Shown one piece after another: positions 23,519 to 35,564 of a stretch of DNA of 64,000 bases. The first letter of the stretch is position 1, and every line of letters begins with the position of its first letter. Source of the DNA: Todiramphus chloris collaris. Taxonomy: Eukaryota > Chordata > Aves > Coraciiformes > Alcedinidae. The translations under genes and the position numbers were made by a program. A model generated the notes under the pieces. That model was not told the origin of the DNA. It ran no database searches and saw nothing but the letters and a program-made list of their open reading frames with translations. The stretch is taken from NCBI GenBank assembly GCA_025345505.1, contig JANVCC010000056.1, forward strand, positions 1,977,049-2,041,048, written 5' to 3'.

Positions 23519-23598
23519 AGGAAAAATACTGTTAAACCCACAATTTTCTTTCTTTAGTAGGAAAACTAGTGTTAAACACACAATTTTCTTTCTTTAGT
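23519..23598. repeat. 40-bp tandem duplication
   Basis: Two adjacent 40-bp units (23519-23558 and 23559-23598) differ by only a few bases. Both contain GTTAAAC-C/A-CACAATTTTC and end in TTTCTTTCTTTAGT, so the match is recent or conserved. Confidence 0.9.
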
Positions 23599-26500
23599 AT
23601 GCCTTTATGAAAACCTGGACAGCGTGGTTTTGCAGTAATTAGCCTGTAGCTCTCTAGATGTCAGAGTTTTGACCAACAAACATAGGCCGTTTTCCCTGAG
23701 AGGAATATACTATATACTTGCCAATTTAATTAATCTCTTTTAAGTTTTCTAGACAACTCTTTGGTCTTTCCAAGTTCTGTGATGTCCACAGATATTTTGT
23801 AACATGTTTTTTTAATTTGCCTTTCATTTTCTTTTATTTAGATATTTATGTATATTTAGATAAATGTTTATTTGCAGTCTTTACTGATCAGCTTTTGTGA
23901 GAAGACAGATTTCCTTTTTCATATGCACACCGACAAGTATGTTCCATGTAGAAAATTGATGAAAAAGTGTTATTCACATTTGGTTATTCCCATTGAAATT
24001 TTTTTAGTGCATTAGGAACTTCTAGACAAAAGCATGAAGGATTATGCCGCACTTTTAAAAATCACATCCTAGTTCTCTTTCTCATGAGGTTAATGAATAT
24101 TTTAGGGCTCCTAGTTTTTATATAGATAATACCAGGTTTACACACAATTTGCTGTAAAGAACAGCAGCTGTCTTTGGTTTCTTAGTTGCGCTTAGACTGT
24201 CATTATCAGATGTGGAATTGAGGGTGATTACTATGTGTGTAGCCAATGACATTTGCAACACACTAGGAACTTAGAAACTTGAAACCAGGAGGAGATACCA
24301 ACACTGTACTATCTTCACAAATCCTAGAAATTTATGTTTTGGACAAACAGTTTATCAAGCTCTTCCCACGTCAGCCCCTTTCACAAACAATCTGGTTCTT
24401 TTGCAACAGTTTTACTGTCATAATCTGGATTACAACTTTTCTGCACTCGACCTTAGGTCATTAGTTCAGAATCTGGTTGTGTTTTATTTAGTTTTATTAT
24501 TTACTTTCTTTTACCTCACAATTTTATTTTAACAACTTCTGTGACAATTTCAGGTGTACTTATATTGGGATATCACACTTCGAGGAATTTTTGGCTAGGT
24601 AGTTTGAGATTTTCAGTATTAGATGCCTCATAACCACATGTATTTATTTTCTTAGCCTTAGCATACGATTCCAAGTTGTAATTAGTGGGTCAGTGTTAAA
24701 GTGTACCAACATGTCTATAAAACACCACATATGGATATTTTGATGAAAGGAAATTGGGAGATATTGCTTTTATAAACCTGAAAGCTGCAGAGCAGATGTG
24801 GAAGGAATTACTGCAAAGAATCTCAACTAGCATATAAAACAGAAGCTGAAGTTTATTTTGTTTGTATTATAAAAGAAAGAACACTTTACTAAGGTTCTGT
24901 TACATTTAAGGTTACACGAAATTGACTTGTTCAGGACTAGCTGTGAAACTATGTGCACAGATGTGACACGTAGTGGAACAAGGCAATTTTTTTTTCCCCT
25001 GTTAAATATTTAGTACTAGAACTTTACACATTGATTGTAAAATATGTATTTTTAGAATTTACTGTAAATTTATAAATGTCTTCTTTTGGGGGGAGAAGGC
25101 TATCATAGATACTGCAGAGTTCATATTGTTTGTTTTGTTTTGTTTTTTAATTTAGTGAGCAAATTGCAAAATAACCATTACCCTCTGCAGTCTGATTGTC
25201 TGGCTTCTTTCATGGAAAGTCCTGGTCACATATACTCGTTCCTGAGTAACTATTAAGATTAGCCACAAGTATTCCTGTACTCCCCCATTTTCAACACCTA
25301 ATCAGCCAGCCTGACTTTGTAGAAAGCAGTAGCTTATTATTTATTTACCTTTTATAGGTTTCAGTAGAGCATTTTAGTGCCTACCAGGCTAAAACATGGG
25401 TGCTGTTTTGATGATAAAAGATTTTTCTCGCTTTATTTTCCTTTTCAATTAATTTGTTAGTGTAATGCTACTTTACAATTGCAGTGAATTACTATTCATT
25501 AAGTTTCAGAATAATTTGGCGAAATGATGGCTTTATTTCCTTCTAGTAAACCTACTATTAATGAGAAATATGCTCATTACTTTTCACTCTATTGTTACCA
25601 CTCTTAAAAAGAAAGATGATGTGGCAAAAGCACACGCATCTTTTATGTCCCTAAATATCCAAGATGTTATGCTGAATTTATGTATCGATTCTGCTGGTAG
25701 TATAACTATATCTTGCTATGACAAGCAGCACATACATAAGCACTGTGACAGCAAAAGCCAATATATTAACAGAACTACAAAAGAATGTAATCTAGACAAT
25801 GGATTGCTTTTAAATGTAAGAGATGGATCCCTCAACATATTAACTATCAGATGGTTATTCTTGAGCTTTTTTTTTTTTTTTTTCTGTTACATGTCTGGAA
25901 TTCACATGCACTAGCAAATGCTCATCAAAGCTGACCAAAAAAAAAAAAAAAAAAAGTAATTGGTTACACATTGGAATATCTGAATATGCCAATCATATGT
26001 CTTCTTTATAAAATTGATTCAGGTTTTTTTTTCCCAGATTCAATAAGCTAACAGTTTAAATCCATGTTGGAATCTACTTTGGTTCAATTGTTTCTAATGA
26101 GAAAAACATTATGGAAGAACTAAATTTGAAAAAGACACATGACAGGTCAGGCTCTTTTAAATACTGTGTTGTATAACCAAAACTGCCGTAGTTTCCTGAA
26201 CATTGTCTGAATTACGCTTTCTATTTGGAATCCATCCATGAGGTATCCCAAAATGCAAGAGTGATAAGGATTAAATTGCCTCTGTGTTATGTGACATAGG
26301 AACAAGGTTTCTAGCCTCAGTTAACTCCTTGCAAGATGTAGTCCACAAATTGTCCACTGAAGATTAATCTACCTCTATAAATGGCACTCTCACTTTCAAC
26401 TCTCCTTCAAATTTAATCACCAACTACTCGCTTTGTCAATGTACATCCTTTTCCCTGTCTGAACACTTTTGTTAAGTGATACAAATCTCTCTATATGTAT

Positions 26501-29500
26501 TACCTCTTTTTCTAGGCTATAAGCTTCACAAAAGAGTTTTTAAAGTCCTGTGTGATGATTTTTCAGTACCCTTATTGCTGACCACATAATTTTCGAAAAG
26601 CAAGTGCATTTTAAGGAATCCTTCAGTCAGCTGGTGGTATTAGCAGCAAAGTACATTACATGTAAGGTCATTCATCAAAATTTGTAACTATCTTCTTGCA
26701 AGTACTTGCATAAGGTAGGAGTTTACAATAAATATGAAACAACCACATAATGAAGACATTCAGAGTATGTGAATTCTGAAATATGTTTTAACTACATTGA
26801 ACAGTAAAAGTTGACAGTTATTTTATTTAATTCACAAGAACGATATAAAAGCTTCCGTAACATTTATCTTTAGACTTCATCACGTGGAATCCAATGTCCC
26901 AGGATTAGGCTGTAAAAAAGCACTATCTAAATATCTACTTTCAGGATGAGCAAACTTTCAGTTGAATTATGTATGCCAACACTACACAAAACTTTGGTCT
27001 GTTCTGCAGCCTTTATACATTAGTAATTCCAGTAACTTGAGGTTTTATTGGAAAGCTAGCAATAACTTGGATATGCTTGGGATTTTTTTACAAAGTTTAT
27101 AATGTCCCTTCTGAAGTAGTCTTGAAAGAATCAAGTCTTACACAGATTTTTACTTTGAAACAGAAGTTAGTTTCTGCAGAATGTAATTTTATTCTGGTAT
27201 TACTAATGTCAAGAAGGCTGTGTACTATACATATGTAAAAATAATATTTTGATGCTAAGACAGTATAGCATTAGGAAGTAGGATTTGCTTATATCAATCA
27301 TTAGTCTTGAGCTGATAATCTCATCTACAGGCATATCCTTTAAGAATATCTAGAGAAGCAGCAGAAAAAAAAAATTGGTTATGGACATTAAACTTTGTGT
27401 GTATGTGCAATAAATAGATAACACATAAAATGGCCTCATTTGCCTTTAGTAAGAATACATGTTTTCTGTAACACAAAGACAAATTATACTAATATCAAAT
27501 ATCAGAATTCATTCCTAAAAGCAGATCAGCCTATAGGAAAAAGGAAACAAAATTTCTGGAAACTTTATGTAATTTCTTCCTCATATCCTCCATGTTTTTA
27601 ATAATCCCTAGATGTGCACATGCATTACATATCTGTGAAAGCACTGTAAGATTTTGAGCTAAGCTTTTTACATAGAGGGTACTTTGAATCATCCAACATG
27701 AAATGAAGTATCTTAACATTGAAAATAACAAAAATACAAATGTAGTTTGTAAATACATGTTTTCTAATGTTGTTGCCCACTGTGTTGGCACACAAATTTT
27801 TCCACTAGTAAAAGGAAGAATAAACAAATGATTAAAATAACTTACGGCTTTAACAGTTGTGCTCAGTTACCTGGAAAAATTCTTAGTTCTTACATTTGGT
27901 CAAATGTGTACTATGGCAGTTTGCCAGTAAAGGAACTGAACGTTAAATTAGCTGGTTGTTGTTTAGACATGGGCATTAAGGACCATATAGTTTTCTTAAA
28001 TTTCCATATAGTTTTTTTAATTTCTTACATGAATAATTCATTGTTCTGGCTGCTTGTTTCCAATGATGGCAGAGCATGGGTGAATCAGCTCATTTGTTGC
28101 TTTGTGGAGAAAGTGAATCCCTGAGTACAATAATACTTTGAGGCACAATTATGAGGTGATAGAACAACTACTTTTTGGTAAAGCTTCCTTGAAAGTGTCA
28201 ATCGGGAGAAAAACAAGCCTAGACATAAAATACTATTCAACTGGATTTATCAGGTGAACCTGAATAGTTAATAGGATTATACAAAGATAGATACATCTAA
28301 TGAGCTTAAATAAATCAGGCTTTATTGTTTAGATGTTCAGGACAATATTCCATCCTGGTTGGACCACATAATTTCATCCGAGAAGCAATGCATTTTATGA
28401 TTATAAATGTATTAAAGAATTGACTGTGCATTTGAAGTACTTTAAATCTGATTAGACTATTCAAGGAAAGTAATAAAGTGAGCTTCTCAGTACATTTTTA
28501 TTATGGCTGTATAATTTGATTTGGAATGTCAGTGTTAATTACTTGCCACTTCAATATTTCTAATACGTATGTACTATTCTGTACCCCCAAATTATCATTA
28601 ATCCATTAATATTAATCTAGTACTCAACATTAATCTATTAACACATTAATAGATATATATTTTCCATCTTCTGTTTTTTAGGGAAAAGTAACAGAAAATT
28701 ATGTTGTAATGCTTTTATCCAATTTATTTACTTAATTCACTTACTAGTATTAATACTTTGACTTCCATTATGCCTGAACTGCAATATGAAGTAAACAGGA
28801 GTTATTCCTCCAGTGTTTTGAAGACCTGTATTCTAATATAGTCTCTAACTTTCAAAAAAATGTAATGAAATAATGGCGTAGCAGAATCTGAGACCCAAAA
28901 TACAGCTAAGTTACACAATGGGAATACAGTTGAGGCATAAAAGGCTTCCTTTAGTTTGATCTCTGTCAGGAGTTACTCCATTGAAGTATGAAATTTGTCA
29001 GACCCAAACTTCCATGGACAAAAAAAGTGATTCTGCAGCTATTCCTTGTTTATAATTAATTATCTTTATCAGAAATGTTCTAACTTAGAAATATTTAAGG
29101 AAAAAAAAAAAAAAAAAAGAGGTGGTTTCTTTTAAGTTTACTCCAAAGCCTTTGGTATCCCTTCCAGAGACTAACTGGAAGATGACTTTAATAATGATTC
29201 AAAAGTTGAACACTTGATATCAAATTCCAAAACTCTAAATGAAATGTTACAGCTTATTAGTCCTTTCAAACAGTTATTTATTTTATCTAGTTTACTTTTT
29301 TATTTGTAATTTAAGTAACAGAAAGTCTTTGAGCATGTTCATTAGACTTTCAAAATTGCATTTGGGGCTGCTGGTGTTTATAATAGTCAGATGGGCAAAC
29401 CAGACTTTGTGTCATGTAAAATGACATTAAATCTTTAATACAGTTACAAAGCCCCTGGGACGTTCATAGAATAGCAGACTTGATAGGAAACCTCCAGTCC

Positions 29501-32500
29501 AGAGTTAATAAATTAAAAACAATTTGTGAAATTAAAGTAGCTTGTCTTCCATATGCTTAGTATTTTGAATCAGTACAGGAATTGTATGGGGTTTGATTAT
29601 TTATGTATCAATCATAATAAAATAGTCTCAAAATTGGGCTTTTACTAAAATAATAGCTGTCTTAACTGAAACTGTCTTTCTGTAAAAACTCTTCTTATAG
29701 GGCAGAATCACCTTATGTTTGAAACAGAATTGTGCTTTATAGAGAGAGCTAAGCTGCCCTGCCAGAGCAGTTGCTACCCTGTGTCCACAGGCTGTACTTG
29801 TGTAGAATTATAATTGTAATAGATGGTAGGAATTAATTGCAGATAAGGCCTATGTGTTCCTTTACAAGAAAAATTGCTATCTATTAGTAAATCGATGAAA
29901 ATTTTGCTGTACCAAAACCAGAGTGCCGTTAAGAAAACACGCTCAGTTCTTATTTTCATGTGTTTCTAATTTTCCTTTAGAATTTCTGTTTGCATGTATG
30001 CAAGTGTACATGCTTTTCTTTAGTCCTAGCTGAAGGGTGAATTTTGGAGCAAAGCCCAAGGAAAAACCTTTAGGCTATTTTTTAAAAACAAAAATATTGT
30101 GTTTTATCTAATTTGTTAAATAAATGGTTTGAAAATACTGCTATAGAATACCACAATTAAAGACAAAACATTCCTTTATACTGCAGGGTTTTAGCAAATG
30201 ATGTATGGTTGAAACCGAGCGTGGAAAAAAAGGCCAGGTATTTGTTAGTCCTGATCCTACCTCTGTAGCTACTTTTTCTTCCCGATATTGGGAAAATTGC
30301 TCAAGTAAACCCACATTGCTTTAGTTTCCCCATCTGTATAATGTGAATCATACCATCCTGCAGGAATGTGTGGAATTTAATATTTATGCATCACTTTGAA
30401 GTTCATCTCTAAATCAGTTTTGCAACCCACACTCCAAAATACATGGTCAGTAGAAGACTGCTAGCTGGTAAGAGCTAAAAGAGACATCGATATTTTCTGA
30501 AGGTCCTGTACTTTTCTCTTTTTATAAATACTGTATGTGGAATCTTAGATTAGTGAAACTTCGTATCTGAGTCTCCACCTTGAACTTGTATGCTCACTTT
30601 GTGTTGCCAGTGAATTTATCAATATGGTAAATCTGAGCTGGATGCGTTGGCTTTCTATGTTGTCAAGCCTGACGGAGTAGGGTACAGCGTGATGACTAAC
30701 AGCTAATTCTCATGAAAACATGGTGGACACTGATGTACAATGAGAGAGAAAATAAAATTGAAGCATTCTCAAAGCACTTTCTGCTTGGCCGAGAATTTTA
30801 AAAAGAAACCATGACCCACGAGTCAATTCCAGTGCAGCAACAATTAGTTTCTTCATCTGTATAGTGCTGAGGTCATAAAGCAGCTCAAAATTCACTTCTG
30901 CAATACTTGAGCAGAGAAAGTGGAGTCCTGGATGCTAATGAGTGTCTGCAGACTTCTCTCACCTCAGGAACAAGTTAGTTTTGAAAGAAGGTCAGTGGTC
31001 AGTTTGTTGAGGGGAGTTACTTCTGTTGTGTGTGTGAGGAAGAGAGGAACAAATCCGATGAGTCTCACGGTAACAGAGGCAAACAGGTTATCCAGGTAGC
31101 TAGTCTAACAAGCAGCTTTCCATTTTGTCACCAAACTAGTGAGGTTCTTCCCAAGGAAATCTGCTTACAACATCTCAGAGGATCGTGTACTGCTGTTGAG
31201 AGGGAAAGAAGACGGCTTGTCTTAACTGTAATTGTATAAGTGGGATGCAATTTCATCTTTTCATGATCTGCATGTAACTTCTGACTTGTTTTTAAAGAAG
31301 GAAATCACATTAATAATTTAGTAGTATCTTATTAGATATACCTAGGCACATTATTCCTTAATATTTAAATTATTCTCAGACTGCAGTGTTTTACAGGGAT
31401 GCAATTTCTGAACTATCAGTTGCATAAATGCATTTAGGTAGAGAGCAGCTATGTTAACTCTCCTGCAGCTTTGTAATCTTGGTCATTTCTTCTTTCCTAC
31501 AGTATTCAGAGGAGTGAATATCATCCTGGAGGAAATGAACATCTAATCATTTTGTAGAGAGCACCTGTCACTATTGTGTCCGACTTAGAACTTTCACATT
31601 GGTGTAAATTTTTTGCTATCTTCCATCCTCACAGTGTTTGAAAATCTTATTGTTATCAGATAATCTCCCAGTGTCCTGGTGAAACATGGAAGTCTTCAAT
31701 TTACAGGTGAGGATGTGGATCTCAGGAAGAGATTCTTGCAGGAACTGGCTTGAGCATGTTGTTGATCCCTGGTATGCTAAGTTGTCCCACAGATAAGTGC
31801 CTGTACTTAGAGAGATGCCTTAGTCCTTTGTTGAGACAAGGATATACTGGTTTCTCCAAATTTTCCATTCTGTAAAATGTATCACTTTCTTTTCCATACA
31901 TTGTTACCTTTTATTGTTGAAATAACTGAAAGTATAAGCTAAAAAAAAAAAAAGGTGTGAACACGTCGTGAAGGAAAATCTCTGTATATTTTCCACTGGA
32001 ATAATGTGATAAGAACTTTCCTGCACACTTTAAAACTGGAAAAGCAGACAGAAACTGGAAAAAGCTTCCATGGAAAGGTTCCTGTCACCTCTGTATTTTG
32101 AGAATAACTCATTGTCAGTATTGTAGTGCTGAAAACCTGTTGCATGATTTGTTACGAAGTAGTTACTGTGCCTCTGATACTAACAAAATGTAAAGTACAC
32201 TGAAGTATTATTAATTGAATGAATTTCACTCAATATTCAGTGTATTAATATATGGAAGTACTGAAAAAGACACAGATCAGACAGAACATGAACTGGAAAA
32301 GACTACTCAAATTTTATTTTTTGCAAAATACTGTCTTGTGGAATTTTTTGGGGTACTATATTCAGTGGATGAAATCTGGAGGCAAAGGGAATGCATTTTC
32401 TGTAGGACGTGGATCCAGGAGGTACTGTATTTCAGTATAAAGTGATCAATATTGAGTTAATTATCTGAATTAGTTCAGACTGGCCATGTCTTATGTCTCG

Positions 32501-33199
32501 TAAGCAATTTTGATGTTACACTGCTAAAAAAGGTGCTTTACTATAGTGGATGTATTTTCTCTCACTATTCTAATAATCAGAACCTGTAAGCCACTGAGTC
32601 AGAGCAGAAAACAAATGTAAAACTACAAGTAGTAAGTGGATAAATACACGTAACACTGTATCTGACCTAATTTGTTAAAGAAAAACCCACCCTAAAATAG
32701 AATTTTTTTTTTTTAACATACATAATTTATGTAAACTTTCAGTGGGTAACTTAATTGACTTTTTTGATGTATTCTTTGAACTGCTAATAGACTTTCTCCG
32801 CTGTGATTACTGTCTGCAGGGAATCAACACTGCTGTGTTACCCTCACAAGACAGTTACTGCAATGAGCTGTTGAGTGTTTGCTGAGGTAAGAGAGTAGTA
32901 TAGTAATAAACGTGCCTTTCAAGCGTTGGATTTTCTCGTCCCTTAGGAAACAGGATGATGAATTCCTTACATCGGAAGAGAATGAAGCAAAAGAACTCTT
33001 AAGTTTTACAGCCCAGTGCTGGGACACAATCGGCGCATACCTTTGTTAGGGGAAGCGGTGCCCTTCGCATAGAAGCGTCCCAAATAAACCCGCGTTATCT
33101 TTGGCCGACTTTCGCTTGTTTAAAAAATGTGAATGCTTCATTTAAAGTGGAAGTTTACGAGACTCTTTTTCTTCTTCTTGTACCCTGCGTGGAAAACGA

Positions 33200-34650
33200 T
33201 CTCACGCGAAGATGCGCAGCTGAGTTGACGGCTCCGTGAAGTGAGCAGCGCTTCCCCCTCCCTTCCCCCGGGGAGGCTCCGCTCTCCCTGGGCGGATAAT
33301 GGCTGACAGCGGAGCCGGGGGCAGGGGTTGTCCGCCGCGCTTCTCCACCCGCTCCCCCACCGACCCCGGGTTTCCGCGGGCACCGCAAAGCCAGCACCGG
33401 GGGCACGGCCGCTGCTGCCGCCGGGCGGGCGGGCGCGCAGCGGCACGCGGGGGGCGCGGAGCGCCGGAGGGGCGCGCGGGGGGCGCGCCGACATTCCGAT
33501 GCGGTGAGGCAGCCGCGGCCCGGCCCGCCCCCGCCCCGGACCCGGCCCTCGCTCGGCGGGCGCGCACGGCGATGGCGCTGGACCGGCTCCCGCTGCGGGG
33601 GACGGCGCCGTTACTCGGCGGAGCGGAGGCGCGGGGCCGGGGCGCTGGGGCGGCGCTGCTGGTTGGCGGGAGGTAGGAGGAAGATCTTCCGCCGGTAGCT
33701 CCAGCTGGCGGCTGGCTGCCCGCCGGGATCGGGGGGAGGCGGGCGACCTGCGGCGGGACGGACCGGGGTGCGCGCTTTGGCTTCGGGGACCCCTTCTGCG
33801 GGAGCCGCCTCGTCTTTTATGAGTAGTCAGATGCACGTACCGAGGGCGGGGAGGGGGAAAGCAGTTGAATTTGTGAGCAGTTGCATTTGCGGCGTTCGGA
33901 GACATCCCTGCTGGCAGGGCTACCCGCCAGACTCGCAGGACGTGGAGCACTTCAGACACCGCTCGGAGCGGCGGTGGGCAGGGGCCGCGCACCGCGCATC
34001 CTGCCGAGGCGCTCCCTCACCGCGGGGCGAGCGCCTCGTCCGTGGAGGGGCTGCCAAGTAGCGCGAGCTGCCGAGCCGCGCGCGCCCGCCTCGCCGCGGA
34101 GCCTGAGCGAGCGCGGGGCTGCCGCGCGGCAGGGCGAGGAGGAGCGGCTCGGGGCGGGCCGGCCACTGCCGCCTCTCCTGTGCCGCCACCATCCCCGACA
34201 CCCGGCCCGCGGGCAGCTCCCCGGACACACGACTCCCCAGCCCCCCCCGCGGAGGAGGCGCGGTCCCGGGGGAACTCGCCCCGCCACCCCCGCGCCCTCA
34301 CTCCGCGGCTGAGTCAGCCGGCGGCGCTGCCCCGCGGCACCTCCCTCCCTCCCTCCCTCCTTCTGCCCGGCGGGGCGGTGCGTGCCCGCAGCCCCCGCCC
34401 CCGGCCCGCCGGGGTAGGCGCCTCGCTCGCTCCGCTGCCCCGGGCAGCGGCGGCCGTGGAGCGCTGGCGAGGCGTGGGGCGGCCCCGTTCTGCAGACCGC
34501 TCCGCCGCCGAGGACCCGCCGCTGCTGGAGTCGCTGGCCGGCCCGACAAGAAGGAGGAAGATGCCTGGGGGACGCTGAAAGGTGTGTCTTCCGCTCACCC
34601 CCGCCCCCTTTCACGGGCTCCTTCCCTGAGGTTGGCGCTTCCTCCGGGGG
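33200..34650. promoter_or_regulatory. PLCE1: CpG island, inferred PLCE1 promoter and 5' non-coding exon
   Basis: About 1.45 kb of extremely GC- and CpG-rich sequence, the only island between SLC35G1 and the first PLCE1 coding exon. Assignment to PLCE1 is by position and strand. A palindromic AP-1/MARE-like CGGCTGAGTCAGCCG is at 34306-34320. Four CCC runs at 34343-34357 would form a G-quadruplex on the minus strand. Possible 5' splice sites are GGGAG|GTAGGA (after 33672) and CTGAAAG|GTGTGT (after 34581); I cannot choose between them from sequence. Long open frames on both strands here are a by-product of GC content. Confidence 0.65.
34306..34320. promoter_or_regulatory. AP-1/MARE-like palindrome
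   Basis: CGGCTGA-G-TCAGCCG, containing TGAGTCA and the extended GCTGAGTCAGC core that MAF, NRF2 or AP-1 dimers recognise. Binding is inferred from the motif only. Confidence 0.5.
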
Positions 34651-35517
34651 ATCTCTGGGGCAAAGCCCCTGCACCCCGGGCCGTGCCTGGGGCAGAGCGG
34701 GGGTTCCGTTTTAGGCCGTGTTCCGCAGCCCTGGGCTGCCGGCGGCACGACCCGGAGCCCCTGCTGCCCGCACCTTCCTGTGCCCTTCCCGGCTGACCTT
34801 TGTTTCGGGCTCCCCCTCATCCTCCGGGAGCGCTCAAGGAAATCCCAAATACCGAAGAAAACTGGCGAGGGTTGCCCACATGCTATAAACTGGCATAAAT
34901 TCATCCCTCAGTTGCCCTCTTCTCTTTTTACCCGTTGTGATTGTACAAACAGTTGTTACATTTTTACATTAAAGCCTGGCTAATTGTAATCTGGCACGAG
35001 TTGGTGTAGCTCCCGAGAGGTCCGGCACTCGAAGGAGCCTCTGGTTGTAAGCAGCAGGGAGGTCGTTGTTCTCTCTCCCTGCTTGGTCTTGGTGAGCCCC
35101 TCTTGTGGGCGCTGCAGGCCCTGGCGCCCAGGGCACGGAGGGCGAATGCATTCCTTCCAGTTCCAGACTTCTCTTTGGCCTGCTTGCTGAAGTGCTGTTG
35201 AGTTACAAAGACTCCAAGTCTGCAAGCACTTAGAGAAGTAGTTCCACTGAAGTGTTTGTAGGATCAGGACCAGAGTGGCTGGGTGTGATGCTTACCAGTT
35301 CGGCTGCGTGCTCTTGGGATGCCACCAGTACAGGTGATACAGAGAAGAGCCTATACATGCAACTGTGAGCTAGGCTTCTGATAAAGGAAGTGTAAGAGCT
35401 GGGTAGAGTGGTAGAGAAATTCATACAGGACTAGCTCTTCAAGAGAACAGTCAAACGTTTCATAGTAAGGCACTTGTGCGAGGAGCAGAAGTGGACTTGC
35501 TGTTGTATTTATATAAC

Positions 35518-35564
35518 AAAAGTTTGCTATTTAGCAAACTTTTAGTTTGAGATATTTATCTCAA
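35518..35564. repeat. Two adjacent perfect hairpins
   Basis: Hairpin A (35518-35543) is AAAAGTTTGCTA, loop TT, TAGCAAACTTTT. Hairpin B (35547-35564) is TTGAGATA, loop TT, TATCTCAA. They are 3 bp apart, both fully matched with a 2-base TT centre. Confidence 0.9.

Larger units (their letters stand above)
19621..33199. other. SLC35G1-PLCE1 intergenic region
   Basis: About 13.6 kb of AT-rich sequence with no supportable coding exon, RNA gene or large transposon. Open frames are short and look random. It contains a 16-G run (20078-20093), long A/T runs (20766-20781, 21691-21708, 25868-25882, 25938-25956, 29101-29119), GT/T-rich low complexity at about 19884-19964, and a 40-bp tandem duplication (23519-23598). 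Confidence 0.6.

Noticed and set aside
25561-25914. 117-codon plus-strand ORF in the intergenic region
   Set aside because: Ends in a poly-Phe run encoded by a T homopolymer; no similarity recognised and no splice or promoter context.
33138-34674. Long open frames in CpG island 2, including a 125-codon ATG frame at 33299 and 240-284-codon minus-strand frames
   Set aside because: Same composition effect. No recognisable protein, and the real PLCE1 start is at 59434. The 33299 frame could at most be an upstream ORF.
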